Assembly (NCBI RefSeq): GCF_002188465.1
Contig: NZ_NINW01000058.1
Coordinates: 1-64,000 of the forward strand
Length of the DNA: 64,000 bases
Reading direction: 5' to 3'
Source of the DNA: Pigmentiphaga sp. NML080357
GTDB taxonomy: Bacteria; Pseudomonadota; Gammaproteobacteria; Burkholderiales; Burkholderiaceae_B
Translations under genes and position numbers: made by a program
Part shown: positions 38,375 through 47,682 of the stretch, piece by piece
Position numbering within the stretch: position 1 is the first letter of the stretch
How the letters are laid out: the number at the start of each line of letters is the position of its first letter
The notes under the pieces: generated by a model
Told to the model about the DNA's origin: nothing
What the model saw: only the letters and a program-made list of their open reading frames with translations
Database searches by the model: none

Positions 38375-39796
38375 ATGTCTAAACCGACCGACTCCCGCCC
38401 CCAAGACCAGTTCGCCAAGAAGGCCGAAGCCTGGTCGGCCCGGTTCTCCGAACCGGTCTCCGACCTCGTCAAACGGTACACCGCTTCGGTGGACTTCGAC
38501 AAACGCCTGGCCAAGTTCGACATCCAGGGCTCGCTGGCGCATGCCGACATGCTCCAGTCCGTGGGTATCCTGACCCAGGCCGACCTCGACGACATCCGCC
38601 GCGGCATGGCGGCCATCGAGGCCGAGATCGACGCCGGCCGCTTCGAATGGCTGCTCGACCTGGAAGACGTGCACCTGAACATCGAGCGGCGCCTGACCGA
38701 GCTGGTCGGCGACGCCGGCAAGCGCCTGCATACCGGCCGGTCGCGCAACGACCAGGTGGCCACCGACATCCGGCTGTGGCTGCGCGCCGAAATCGACACC
38801 ATCGTCGACTTGCTTCGCCAGTTGCGCCACGCCCTGGCCACCCTGGCGCTTCAGCATGCCGACACCATCCTGCCCGGCTTCACCCACCTGCAGGTGGCGC
38901 AACCCGTCACCTTCGGCCACCATCTGCTGGCCTATGCCGAGATGTTCGGCCGCGACGCCGAGCGCCTGGCCGATTGCCGCAAGCGGGTCAACCGCCTGCC
39001 CCTGGGCGCGGCCGCGCTGGCGGGCACCTCCTACCCCATCGACCGCGAACGCGTGGCACGCACGCTTGGCTTCGACGGCGTGTGCCGCAACTCGCTGGAC
39101 GCGGTGTCCGACCGCGATTTCGCCATCGAGTTCTGCGCCGCGGGCGCGCTCGTCATGACGCACGTCTCGCGCCTGTCCGAGGAACTGGTGCTGTGGATGA
39201 GCCCGCGCGTGGGCTTCATCGACCTGGCCGACCGCTTCTGCACCGGCAGTTCCATCATGCCGCAGAAGAAGAATCCCGACGTTCCCGAACTGGCCCGCGG
39301 CAAGACCGGCCGGGTGAACGGCCACCTGGTGGCGCTGCTGACCCTGATGAAAGGCCAGCCGCTCGCCTACAACAAGGACAACCAGGAAGACAAGGAAGGC
39401 CTGTTCGACACGGCCGACACCGTGCGCGACACGCTGCGCATCTTCGTCGACATGGCCGGCGGCATCCAGGTCAAGCCGGACGCCATGCGTGCCGCCGCGC
39501 TGCAGGGCTTTTCCACCGCCACCGACCTGGCCGACTACCTCGTCAAGAAAGGCGTGCCCTTCCGCGACGCGCACGAGGCGGTGGCGCTGGCGGTGCGCAA
39601 ATGCGTGGAGCGCGGCTGCGACCTGGCCGACCTCTCGGTGGAGGAACTTCGCGCCTTCCACCCCGCCGTCGGCGAAGATGTGCACGCGGTACTGACGCTC
39701 GAAGGCTCGGTGGCCTCGCGCTCGCACGTGGGCGGCACCGCGCCGGCCCGTGTCCGCGAGGAGGCGCAGCGCGTGCTGGACGAAACGCGGGCCTAA
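38375..39796 (+). CDS. argH: Argininosuccinate lyase
   Basis: A 473-residue lyase that splits argininosuccinate into arginine and fumarate, the last step of arginine synthesis. It shows the family features: [11 protein letters not shown] at the N terminus, AHADML, the [12 protein letters not shown] stretch, and the signature [12 protein letters not shown] with its catalytic serine. Start at 38375 matches the usual beginning of the family. It is divergent from the LytTR gene and convergent with the Tad operon, overlapping the DUF192 gene by 4 bases. Confidence 0.97.
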   Translation: MSKPTDSRPQDQFAKKAEAWSARFSEPVSDLVKRYTASVDFDKRLAKFDIQGSLAHADMLQSVGILTQADLDDIRRGMAAIEAEIDAGRFEWLLDLEDVHLNIERRLTELVGDAGKRLHTGRSRNDQVATDIRLWLRAEIDTIVDLLRQLRHALATLALQHADTILPGFTHLQVAQPVTFGHHLLAYAEMFGRDAERLADCRKRVNRLPLGAAALAGTSYPIDRERVARTLGFDGVCRNSLDAVSDRDFAIEFCAAGALVMTHVSRLSEELVLWMSPRVGFIDLADRFCTGSSIMPQKKNPDVPELARGKTGRVNGHLVALLTLMKGQPLAYNKDNQEDKEGLFDTADTVRDTLRIFVDMAGGIQVKPDAMRAAALQGFSTATDLADYLVKKGVPFRDAHEAVALAVRKCVERGCDLADLSVEELRAFHPAVGEDVHAVLTLEGSVASRSHVGGTAPARVREEAQRVLDETRA

Positions 39797-40155
39797 GCGG
39801 GGCCGCAACCTTCCCCGCTAGCTCCTTCGCCTGGCTGGGTGCCCTTGCCCGGCACGCAGCCAGGCGCCACCGGCATCCCCACTTCCCATCCCAGGCGTGC
39901 CGCTTCGCCCTGCGCCAGTTCGATCACCGCGCATGCCCGCCGGCACCATGCCAGGCGGCCGGGCGACAGCCCTGGCACGATGCGCAGCACCCTGCCTTCT
40001 TTGCCCACGAAGACGACGTCGATGGCATATGCCATGCCGACCGTGTGCACGGCGCGGCAGGGCGCGATCCACAAGGCCTCGCCACGCCCTGGCGGCGGCC
40101 GGCCGAGAAGTCCGCGCAGCCGTTCGAAGAAACCCGTTGCCAGGCGCCAGCGCAC
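39793..40155 (-). CDS. DUF192 family protein at the end of the Tad operon
   Basis: A 120-residue protein started at a GTG (40155), 2 bases past the tadC stop; no ATG lies near. It matches DUF192 (the ACR family): [52 protein letters not shown], and [15 protein letters not shown]. Many members are exported, but this one has no signal peptide. The family is often found at the ends of pilus operons; function unknown. The last 20 residues are glycine-rich and probably disordered. Its stop overlaps the convergent argH stop. Confidence 0.75.
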   Translation of the reverse strand: MRWRLATGFFERLRGLLGRPPPGRGEALWIAPCRAVHTVGMAYAIDVVFVGKEGRVLRIVPGLSPGRLAWCRRACAVIELAQGEAARLGWEVGMPVAPGCVPGKGTQPGEGASGEGCGPA

Positions 40156-40157
40156 GG

Positions 40158-41045
40158 CTACCAGCCCGGATCCATGAGCTTGACCACGATCGGAAACGCA
40201 ATCACCACGAAGGAGCACGGGAAAATGCAGGCGATCAGCGGCAGCAGCATTTTCACCGGCGCCTCCATCGCCAGTTGCTCGGCCCGCAGGAAGCGCTCGG
40301 TGCGGCGCTGGTCGGACTGCGCCCGCAGGATGGGCGCCAGGTTCATGCCGAGCGTATCGGCCTGCGCCAGCGTGCCTACCCAGGCGCGCACTTCCGCGAT
40401 ATCCAGGCGCTCGGCCATGTCCCGCAGGGCCTGCGCGCGGGGAACGCCCGTGCGCACATCGCCCAGTACCCGGCGCAGTTCGTCCCGCAATGGGCCCGCC
40501 GGCCCCTTCTGGGCCGCCTGCTGCAAGGCCGCTCCCACATGCAGCCCGGCTTCCACGCACAGGGTGGTCATGTCGAGCACGAACGGCAATGCCCGCAGTA
40601 TCGCCGCCTTCCTCCGGCGTATGCGGTCGCGCAGCCATAGCCGCGGATACAGGGCTCCGGTGGCGGCGCCGGATGCCATCGCGGCAAGGGCGGCCGGCAT
40701 TCCGGCGGCGGCCGCGGCGACAAGCGCCGTGCCGGCAGCCGCGCCGCCCGCGCACAGCAGCTGCGCCCCCACGATGTGCGCCGGGGCCAGGGCATGGCGC
40801 AAGCCCGCCTGGACCAGCATGGCCTCGATCCGGCGCCGCCGCTGCCACGACAGCCAGGGCCTGCCATAGTAGGCCGCCGCCACGATCAGGCGCCAGGCCA
40901 GGCGGAAGGCTCGCGGCGGCGCTTCGACCGTCTGTCCCGGACCGGACGGGGAATCGGCGACCAGGAAATAGAGCAGCGCGGCAAACGCGGCCACCGCCAC
41001 GCCCGCCAGCAGTGCGGTCATGAGCATGGCAATTGCGCGCGGCAT
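40158..41045 (-). CDS. tadC: Tad pilus assembly membrane protein TadC
   Basis: A 295-residue inner-membrane protein of the TadC/GspF-like type. A hydrophobic N-terminal helix, a pair of helices near residues 95-130 and a C-terminal pair (LLPLIACIFPCSFVVIAFPIVV) flank the cytosolic T2SSF domain (about 160-260; ALPFVLDMTTLCVEAGLHVGAAL, the pattern for TadC). It forms the pilus platform with TadB and is driven by TadA. It lies 70 bases after tadB, the largest gap within the operon core. Confidence 0.9.
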   Translation of the reverse strand: MPRAIAMLMTALLAGVAVAAFAALLYFLVADSPSGPGQTVEAPPRAFRLAWRLIVAAAYYGRPWLSWQRRRRIEAMLVQAGLRHALAPAHIVGAQLLCAGGAAAGTALVAAAAAGMPAALAAMASGAATGALYPRLWLRDRIRRRKAAILRALPFVLDMTTLCVEAGLHVGAALQQAAQKGPAGPLRDELRRVLGDVRTGVPRAQALRDMAERLDIAEVRAWVGTLAQADTLGMNLAPILRAQSDQRRTERFLRAEQLAMEAPVKMLLPLIACIFPCSFVVIAFPIVVKLMDPGW

Positions 41046-41115
41046 GACCCCGGCGGTAATGGATCGCGGCCTTCATCGCGCGGGCGGACATCCGCCTGTC
41101 GCAGGCGAACCGTTT

Positions 41116-41973
41116 TCATACGTCTATCCTCACGATGCGCGCGATCATCCATAGCCCGAGCACGTCCAGCGACGCCACCAGCATCAGCACCGCCCAGCCT
41201 TCCAGTGTCGTCCACAGCTGTCGCATGGCTTCGGGCTCGAGCCGGTCCAATGCCGCGATCAGCAGCCAGGGCAACGCTGCCACCACTCTCGACTGCAGCC
41301 GGCCCTGTGCCGTCAAGGCCCGGATCCTCCCCTCCATGTAAAGCCGGGCGCGCACGGTCCCGCCTATCCGCTCCAGGGTTTCCGCCAGGTTGCCGCCGGT
41401 ATCGGCCGCGATCCTGAGCGCGGCCACCACCAGGCTGGCCGCCTCGGTCGGCACGCGGGTGTGGAGATTGGCCAGCGACTGGTCCATGCCGAGACCGAAA
41501 CGTTGCTCGCGCAGCATCAGCGAAAACTCCTGGGCCAACGGCGCCTGGCTCTCGGCAACGATCTGGCGCAGGCCGGCCTGCAGGCTGGCTCCCGCGCGCA
41601 GTGCGCTGCCCAGGGCCAGCAGCGCATCGGGCAATTGCGCATCGAACCGGCGCAGGCGGCGCGCGCGCAGATGCCGGGCGAGGTATCGCGGCAGCCACGC
41701 CCCTGCCACGGCGCCCAAGGCCGCGAAGGTCCAGCTTTGCGCAAATAGTCCGAAAGCGGCGGCCAGCAGGCCGATCACGACGACGTGCGCACACCACAGC
41801 TGATGCGCATCGACGAAGAAAAAGAACTCGCTCATGCGCACTCGCGCGGTCTCGGTGAACACGGCGCGATAGCGCGACAGGCTGTCGCGCGCCAGGCCAT
41901 GGGCCACCCATACCAGCAGCGACACGCACACCAGCACCGCGAGGGCGACGATCCAGCGCGCAAGCCCGCTCAT
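41116..41973 (-). CDS. tadB: Tad pilus assembly membrane protein TadB
   Basis: A 285-residue inner-membrane protein of the TadB type with the T2SSF domain (about residues 115-235; QLPDALLALGSALRAGASLQAGLRQI) and four hydrophobic segments. The ATG at 41973 overlaps the tadA stop (ATGA), so translation is coupled and the longer frame is not used. It forms the platform together with TadC. Confidence 0.92.
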   Translation of the reverse strand: MSGLARWIVALAVLVCVSLLVWVAHGLARDSLSRYRAVFTETARVRMSEFFFFVDAHQLWCAHVVVIGLLAAAFGLFAQSWTFAALGAVAGAWLPRYLARHLRARRLRRFDAQLPDALLALGSALRAGASLQAGLRQIVAESQAPLAQEFSLMLREQRFGLGMDQSLANLHTRVPTEAASLVVAALRIAADTGGNLAETLERIGGTVRARLYMEGRIRALTAQGRLQSRVVAALPWLLIAALDRLEPEAMRQLWTTLEGWAVLMLVASLDVLGLWMIARIVRIDV

Positions 41974-43664
41974 GCGAGGCTCCGCGGCTGGAGCGGCGCA
42001 GGCGTACGTTCGCAGAACCATTCCGGGGAAATGGCGATGCCGCCCGCGCGCCACTCATCGAGAAAACCGGGCATGAGCTCGCATCCCTGGAAATAGCCCG
42101 GCCCCTCGGGTTCGGCCGGTCTCGGCCGCTCGAATCGAAACAGTTCCTGCAATTGGATGCGGCCGCTTTCGATGCCGGTCACCTCGACGATGGCCGTCAC
42201 GCGGCGGTGTCCCGCCGCGCTTCGGCTCTGCTGCACCACGATGTCGACCGCCGAGGCAATCTGCTCCCGTATCGCGGCAAGCGGCAGATCCATGCCGGCC
42301 ATCAGCACCATGGTCTCCAGCCGCGACATCGCATCGCGCGGCGTATTGGCATGCAAGGTGGTGAGCGAACCTTCGTGTCCGGTGTTCATGGCCTGCAGCA
42401 TGTCCAGCGCTTCGGCGCCGCGGCACTCGCCCACGACGATGCGGTCGGGCCGCATGCGCAGGGCATTGCGCACCAGATCGCGGATGGATATCGCGCCCCG
42501 CCCTTCCAGGTTGGGCGGGCGCGCCTCCAGCGCGACCAGGTGCTCGTGCGCCAGCCTGAGCTCGGCGGCATCCTCGATGGTAATGACGCGCTCGGCCGCG
42601 GGGATGAAATTCGACAGGATGTTGAGCAAGGTCGTCTTGCCCGAGCCCGTGCCGCCCGAGACGATGAGGTTCTTGCGCTGTTCCACGCACAGGCGGAGGA
42701 ATCGCGCCATGTGCAGGTCAAGCGACCCGCCCTCGACCAGGTCCTCGATCCGCAGGCGGCGGCTGGGAAACTTGCGTATGGTCAGCGCCGGCCCCTTGAG
42801 CGCGAGCGGAGCGATGATTGCGTTGACCCGCGAGCCGTCGCGCAGCCTGGCATCGACCATGGGGGAACTTTCGTCGATCCGGCGGCCGAGCGGGGAGACG
42901 ATGCGTTCGATCACCCCCAGCACCGACTGGTCGCTGCTGAATACCGCCGGATGCCGGCACAGTACGCCCCCGCGCTCGACGTACAGTTCGTCGTGCCGGT
43001 TGACCATGATCTCGGAGATTTCCGGATCGGCCAGCAAAGACTCGAGCGGCCCCAGGCCCACCGCTTCGTCCACGACTTGCCGGCGCAGCGCATCGCGATC
43101 CAGCCGGACGGGAATTTCGGCATCGGCCTCGGCGATGAGCCCTTGCAGCAGCCGATCGGCCTCCATCCTCAGCGCGGCATCGCTCATGGCCGAGACATCG
43201 CGGCGGCGCAGGTCGAGTGCGTCGAGCAGGCGCACATGCAGCCTGCGCCGCCACTCCACGATTACTGCCTCGTGAGCGTGGCCATCGGACGCATCCGGCC
43301 GAACGGGTTCCGCGGCCCCCGGGAAGTCCGCAGACGCCGCGGCGACGCCGCCCGAAGCAGCCGCCGGGTCCGGTCCCTGCGCCGGCCGGACCCGCAGCAT
43401 TGCCACGCCGACGACGATTTCGTCCTCGGGCAGCAGCGGCCCGTATTGCACGATGCGGCGGCCATTGACATGGGTTCCCGACAGCGAGCCGAGATCCTCC
43501 ACGAACACGCCTTCCGTGCGCTGCGCCAGCCGCGCGTGCTGGCGCGCCACGCGCCAGTGACGCAACCGGACCTGGCACTCTTCGCCGCGCCCTATCAGCG
43601 CCGGCGTGGCCACCGTATGGGAAGCGCCATGGCCTCCATCGACAAGGATCTGCACTTCCAGCAT
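41970..43664 (-). CDS. tadA: Tad secretion ATPase with N-terminal FHA domain (TadA/CpaF)
   Basis: A 564-residue fusion. Residues 1-95 are an FHA domain (ALIGRGEECQVRL, ARQHARL, VEDLGSLSGTHVNGRRI), which binds phosphothreonine. After a linker of about 45 residues comes the CpaF-type ATPase (about 145-530) with the N-terminal ARLRDGSRVNA stretch, Walker A GGTGSGKTTLLN, Asp box TIEDAAELRL, Walker B region RIVVGECRGAEALDMLQA and TLHANTPRDA. It powers pilus assembly. FHA domains on CpaF proteins occur in some Burkholderiales and point to control by a threonine kinase, not found in this window. It overlaps neighbouring genes by 1 and 4 bases. Confidence 0.93.
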   Translation of the reverse strand: MLEVQILVDGGHGASHTVATPALIGRGEECQVRLRHWRVARQHARLAQRTEGVFVEDLGSLSGTHVNGRRIVQYGPLLPEDEIVVGVAMLRVRPAQGPDPAAASGGVAAASADFPGAAEPVRPDASDGHAHEAVIVEWRRRLHVRLLDALDLRRRDVSAMSDAALRMEADRLLQGLIAEADAEIPVRLDRDALRRQVVDEAVGLGPLESLLADPEISEIMVNRHDELYVERGGVLCRHPAVFSSDQSVLGVIERIVSPLGRRIDESSPMVDARLRDGSRVNAIIAPLALKGPALTIRKFPSRRLRIEDLVEGGSLDLHMARFLRLCVEQRKNLIVSGGTGSGKTTLLNILSNFIPAAERVITIEDAAELRLAHEHLVALEARPPNLEGRGAISIRDLVRNALRMRPDRIVVGECRGAEALDMLQAMNTGHEGSLTTLHANTPRDAMSRLETMVLMAGMDLPLAAIREQIASAVDIVVQQSRSAAGHRRVTAIVEVTGIESGRIQLQELFRFERPRPAEPEGPGYFQGCELMPGFLDEWRAGGIAISPEWFCERTPAPLQPRSLA

Positions 43665-45085
43665 CAGCGCTCCATGAAAGATGCGTCGGGTCGCACCGGC
43701 ACGTTCAGCCGCTCGGGACCGAAGGTTTCCCGCAGCACTCGTTCACCCCGTCCGATGCGCTCGAGCAGGTCGGGATTGCGTTGCGTGACCACCGTGGGCG
43801 TCACGAAAATGGCCAGTTCGGTCTCGCGCCGCTGGAAACGGCGGGACCCAAACAGCGGTCCGAGGATGGGCAGGCGGGACAACCCGGGCAGTCCATCCAG
43901 GTCCTCGGATTGTTCGCGGGAAAGAAACCCGCTCAGCACCAGCGTCTCGCCCGACCGGACGTTGAATTCAGTGGAGGTGCGCCGCACCTTGAGCGCCGGG
44001 CCGCCGGTGGCGGCGACGGAAGGATCGACAGCGCTCACTTCGACGTCGATGACGGAACGCACCGTTCCGCCGGCATCGACCCGGGGCGCGATCTCGAGCG
44101 TGACGCCGTAGGGCTTGAAGGTCGTGTTCGTCGCCCCGTTCTTGTCCACGGTGGCGTAGGGCACCTCGCCGCCGGCGAGAAACCTGGCGGTGGAACCGCT
44201 GCGCGCCGACAGTTGCGGCTGGGCGAGGATCACCGCCTCGCCGCTCTGGGCGAGGGCCTGGATGCGTGCCGACAACAAGGCATTCATGCCCAGGTATCCC
44301 GCCGGCGAGGTCGAGGGAAAAGGCAGCGCAACGGGGCCGCCCCCCGGGCGTTGCGCGGCATCGCCTGCCGCCGCGCGCAAGGGCCGCCCCACCGCGGCGT
44401 CCCAGGCCAGTCCCGCATTCAGCCCGCCGGTGCTCGCGCCGTCCCAGCGCACTCCCAGTTCACGCAGGCGCGAGCGCGGCATCTCGACCACCTTGACGTC
44501 CATCATGACCATGCGCTCCCAGCCCAGCTGGCCGGTGAAATCGACCACCTGCGGATAACGGCGGGCCAGCAGGGCCACCTTGGCCTGATCGGCCTCGCCC
44601 AGGTCATCGCCTTCGATGATGATCTTGTCGCCCACGGCGCGGCTGCGCACGGACGGGATCGACGCGAGAAAGGCCTCGATCTCCCGCTGCGCCCGCGATG
44701 ACTGGCCCGGCACCACCGTAATCCGCATGCGCCGCATGGACCCGTCGCGATCCCAGATGACCAGCGACGACGTGCCCGCCGCGTTGGCGAATACCACCAC
44801 TTCGCGGTCGTCCGCTGTGGCGGCGCTGATGACGCGTCCGTTGCCCACGGCGATCCGGCCCACACCGGGTGCGGGGAACACCTGGGTTTCGCCGACGAAC
44901 ATCTCGACGTCGGGCAGGTCCTGGCCGATCGGCGAATTCCCGGCCGCGGTCGCCTCGGACTCGTCCTCCAGCCATGGCGGCCATGCGGGGGCCCGCTGCG
45001 CGGCAGCCACCGCGGCCGGCCACGCACCGGCAAGCAGGCACGCCGCCATCACGGTCGCGCCAGCCCTTGTTGCGGGGCGCCTCAT
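43664..45085 (-). CDS. rcpA: Tad pilus secretin (RcpA/CpaC)
   Basis: A 473-residue outer-membrane secretin through which the Flp pilus passes. The ATG at 45085 overlaps the cpaB stop (ATGA). A hydrophobic signal near residues 11-26 precedes N domains (VFVGETQVF-like start, BON-like stretch to about 150) and the secretin barrel (about 270-460) with VILAQPQLSARSGSTARFLAGGEVPY and SGFLSREQSEDLDGLPGLS. It lies between cpaB and tadA. RcpB, the usual helper, is absent. Confidence 0.92.
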   Translation of the reverse strand: MRRPATRAGATVMAACLLAGAWPAAVAAAQRAPAWPPWLEDESEATAAGNSPIGQDLPDVEMFVGETQVFPAPGVGRIAVGNGRVISAATADDREVVVFANAAGTSSLVIWDRDGSMRRMRITVVPGQSSRAQREIEAFLASIPSVRSRAVGDKIIIEGDDLGEADQAKVALLARRYPQVVDFTGQLGWERMVMMDVKVVEMPRSRLRELGVRWDGASTGGLNAGLAWDAAVGRPLRAAAGDAAQRPGGGPVALPFPSTSPAGYLGMNALLSARIQALAQSGEAVILAQPQLSARSGSTARFLAGGEVPYATVDKNGATNTTFKPYGVTLEIAPRVDAGGTVRSVIDVEVSAVDPSVAATGGPALKVRRTSTEFNVRSGETLVLSGFLSREQSEDLDGLPGLSRLPILGPLFGSRRFQRRETELAIFVTPTVVTQRNPDLLERIGRGERVLRETFGPERLNVPVRPDASFMER

Positions 45086-46086
45086 GGCTGGCGCTCCACC
45101 GCGGCCGTGCTGGCCGCATCGCCCGCGTCCGAGGACGGCTCGGGCGCCGGACCGCCGCGGGCCTGCGCTCCCGGAAACCAGGCCGACCACTTGGACCGGT
45201 CCACCGGCATTCCCGAGTCATCCGGCGTGGCGGGCTCGCCGGCAGCGTCCTCTCCCAATCCCGGGATACGGCGGGGCGCCCGGTCGCCATAGATCACCGC
45301 CACCTTGGCCGACCGGCGTGGCGCCGGCGGCTCGGGCTCCTTGAGCCCCAGCAACGCAGGCAGGTCGCCGGCGGGACGGGCCGGCGCCGGGCTGCCGTCC
45401 CCCGGGCGTCGCAGCATCGCGGTCAGCACGCCGCCGTCGCGCGCGGTAATGAGCTTGATGGCTTCGTCCGGCGTCGCATCCAGCGTGACGGTGGAAAAGC
45501 CGCCACGGCCGGTCTCGCCTTCGGTTCCCGGCGACTCGGTCTGGCGACCGGTCGCCAGGACGCGCATTTTCTGCAGCAGCGGCATGGTGACACGCTTGCC
45601 TCGATGATCGAAGGACACGTACAGGTCGATCAAATCGCCGGGCTGTAGCAGACCGGAGACGGAACTGATCTCGTCGACGGGTATGGTGACGGCCCGGCGC
45701 CCTTCGCCGAGGCGCTCGGCGAGCGCGGCGGGACGTTCGGTCTCCAGGTGCATCCACAGGATGGGTTCGCCGGCGCGCACCGGATGCGCCAGCACGCTGC
45801 CCTCGACCTCGGCGAAGCGCTCGGGCGCGATGAAGCCGGAGGGCAGCCATTCGCCGGGGATGTCCCGCACGGCTGCCATCTCGGCCGACAAATGCTGCCC
45901 GCGCCGCAGATCGGCCGACGCCACGACCGCGGGAGCTCGCGCCGCACGCGCCTCGGCCTCGATGGCATCGATGCGCTCCTGGATATGGCGCTGGCTGAGC
46001 CATGCCGCCGCGCCGCCCGCCGCCAGCGCCACGGCGAGCATCCACCACTTCCTGTCGATGCGCAGACGGATGGCGTCCAGCTTCAT
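45082..46086 (-). CDS. cpaB: Tad pilus assembly protein CpaB/RcpC
   Basis: A 334-residue protein anchored by one N-terminal hydrophobic segment (WWMLAVALAAGGAAAWLS), followed by the SAF/RcpC domain (about residues 52-215; VVASADLRRGQHLSAEM, ERFAEVEGSVLAHPVRAGEPI, AVTIPVDEISSVSGLLQPGDLIDLYV). The C-terminal 100 residues are proline- and alanine-rich and likely disordered. It is periplasmic and binds the secretin in related systems. Overlap ATGA with the preceding flp gene. Confidence 0.9.
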   Translation of the reverse strand: MKLDAIRLRIDRKWWMLAVALAAGGAAAWLSQRHIQERIDAIEAEARAARAPAVVASADLRRGQHLSAEMAAVRDIPGEWLPSGFIAPERFAEVEGSVLAHPVRAGEPILWMHLETERPAALAERLGEGRRAVTIPVDEISSVSGLLQPGDLIDLYVSFDHRGKRVTMPLLQKMRVLATGRQTESPGTEGETGRGGFSTVTLDATPDEAIKLITARDGGVLTAMLRRPGDGSPAPARPAGDLPALLGLKEPEPPAPRRSAKVAVIYGDRAPRRIPGLGEDAAGEPATPDDSGMPVDRSKWSAWFPGAQARGGPAPEPSSDAGDAASTAAVERQP

Positions 46087-46283
46087 AGCGGCAACGCCAG
46101 CGACGCGGCAAAGCGGTAATGAAAGCCACGCAGGGCATCGAGCAGCCACCCCAGCAGGCCGCCGCCTTCGCCCAGCCATCCGACCCCGGCCAACCCGATG
46201 ACGAGCGTCACGACCACGAGATATTCGACGGCCGACTGGCCGCGCTGTGTCCGGGCAGCCCCATCGATGCGAACCACGTTCAT
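46083..46283 (-). CDS. Flp-type prepilin, short
   Basis: A 66-residue prepilin. The leader MNVVRIDGAARTQRG ends in a glycine followed by QSAVEYLVVVTLVIGLAG, the Flp cleavage site and hydrophobic stretch with glutamate and tyrosine at +5 and +6. The mature chain is about 51 residues. The start follows GGAGA. It sits between the unknown gene 46280-46975 and cpaB, with ATGA overlaps on both sides. It differs from the pilin at 49101 and may be a minor pilin. Confidence 0.8.
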   Translation of the reverse strand: MNVVRIDGAARTQRGQSAVEYLVVVTLVIGLAGVGWLGEGGGLLGWLLDALRGFHYRFAASLALPL

Positions 46284-46975
46284 GGTCTTCTCCGCGAGGC
46301 CGGGTCCGCGTCGGTTTCGACCGCGACAAGACCGCTGCCGACCTCTCGCTCGACAACCAGCAGCCGTAGCAGGCGACCGGCGCGCCGCCATTCGCTCGCC
46401 GCGTGCGCGCCGGCCGCCCGCCTCCACCCCAGTGCCCGCAGCCGCGGGGCCAGGAACCGCGTCAACGCCGCGGCGGTGTCCGGATAACCATAGACCTGGT
46501 GCACCACTTTCCCTCCTTCATCCTCGGACTCGAGATCCAGCAGCAGCGCCCCGCCGTCCGGCAGCCACGGTGCCGGTGCCGGCATCGCGGGCCGGCCGCC
46601 GCGTGCGACGGCGAGCATCCCCTCGGAAGCCTCCGGGCCGGCCTGCCGCAACTGCACCAGCCACGGGCGGCCCCGATCGGCCCCGCTCAGCATGACGCCA
46701 TCCGGCATGGGCAGCAGCCACGCATCCAGCCCAGGCTGCCGCACCAGTTCCGCGGCGAGCGCCAGAGGCGCCTTCCGCATGCCGAACAGCTGGACCTCCA
46801 CGTCGATGCCGTTCACTCTCATGCGCCCACCCCAGCCCAGGTCGACCGCATCGGAAGGCAAGCGGGGCGCGGCCGCCCGAGTCCACGCCGGTGCGGCCGC
46901 CAGCACCGCCATGACGGCGATACGGGCGAGCGCGGCGCGTCCGGCGGAGATCCTCGCCCATCGATGCCTCATCAT
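46280..46975 (-). CDS. Unknown exported protein of the Tad locus
   Basis: A 231-residue protein (230 from the second ATG) with a likely signal peptide (ALARIAVMAVLAAAPAWTRA). The mature part is alanine- and arginine-rich with WGGRMRVNGIDVEVQLFGM and LFLLL-like hydrophobic patches but no recognisable domain. It is embedded between the TadE-like and the short pilin genes with 1- and 4-base overlaps, so a role in the pilus apparatus is likely, for example as a periplasmic partner of the pilins. Confidence 0.7.
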   Translation of the reverse strand: MMRHRWARISAGRAALARIAVMAVLAAAPAWTRAAAPRLPSDAVDLGWGGRMRVNGIDVEVQLFGMRKAPLALAAELVRQPGLDAWLLPMPDGVMLSGADRGRPWLVQLRQAGPEASEGMLAVARGGRPAMPAPAPWLPDGGALLLDLESEDEGGKVVHQVYGYPDTAAALTRFLAPRLRALGWRRAAGAHAASEWRRAGRLLRLLVVEREVGSGLVAVETDADPASRRRP

Positions 46976-47682
46976 CAGGGAGCCTCGCGCAGGCGATCGG
47001 CAGGCACCAGGCCGGCCCATGCGGAGAGCCAGTCGAACTGCGGCAGAGGCCGCCGCCATCCGGCGTCGATCCTTCCCAGCGAGGACACTCCCCGTCCTGC
47101 ATGTACCGTGGCTTGCGCTGCCGTGCCCCAGGCGGACGGCGCGTTGCCGATGCGTGCCTGTGCGTCGCGGTCGTCACGGGCATGGCCGGCATCGGCCAGT
47201 ATGGCGAACCGGCTCGACAATGCCGGACTCGTGGCCAGCCATGGCGCAAGCCCGGACGCGAGCCGCGGCGTCACGGAGACATCTCCGGACACGATGTCCT
47301 GGTAGGCCGGCAGCAACTCTGTCCGCAACGCTTCCGCGACCCCGCCCGGCCCTCCGACTTGTGCCTGGCCCGACAAGAGGCCGGGACCACGCGCCACGCG
47401 CAGACGCGGCCCGCCGGTTTCGGGCCGCAACAATGCCGAACCGTCGTGATTGCGCCAATGGTGCAGGCCGGCGCCGAAAAAATAATCCTGCGCGCGTGCG
47501 CGCTCCTGTGGCGACACGTCTTGCGCCACCGCGAACGCGAGATGCCGGCTGGCGAATCCGGTTTGCAGGGCGAGATCCTGCAGCCGCCCCACGGCCGCTC
47601 CCAGCACCCAGACCAGTCCGATCACGCCCAGGGCGAGCACCGCTTCGGCCGCGGCCTGGCCGGCGTGGCCGCGCCCGTTCAC
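46975..47682 (-). CDS. TadE-like minor pseudopilin
   Basis: A 235-residue protein started at a GTG (47682), chosen for the AGGGAGG 7 bases upstream and the GTGA overlap with the previous stop. The start VNGRGHAGQAAAEAVLALGVIGLVWVLGAAVG has the prepilin form: short basic leader, glycine, glutamine, glutamate and a hydrophobic helix, as in TadE/TadF pseudopilins. The 190-residue periplasmic domain has no known motif. It probably primes or tips the pilus. Confidence 0.75.
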   Translation of the reverse strand: MNGRGHAGQAAAEAVLALGVIGLVWVLGAAVGRLQDLALQTGFASRHLAFAVAQDVSPQERARAQDYFFGAGLHHWRNHDGSALLRPETGGPRLRVARGPGLLSGQAQVGGPGGVAEALRTELLPAYQDIVSGDVSVTPRLASGLAPWLATSPALSSRFAILADAGHARDDRDAQARIGNAPSAWGTAAQATVHAGRGVSSLGRIDAGWRRPLPQFDWLSAWAGLVPADRLREAP

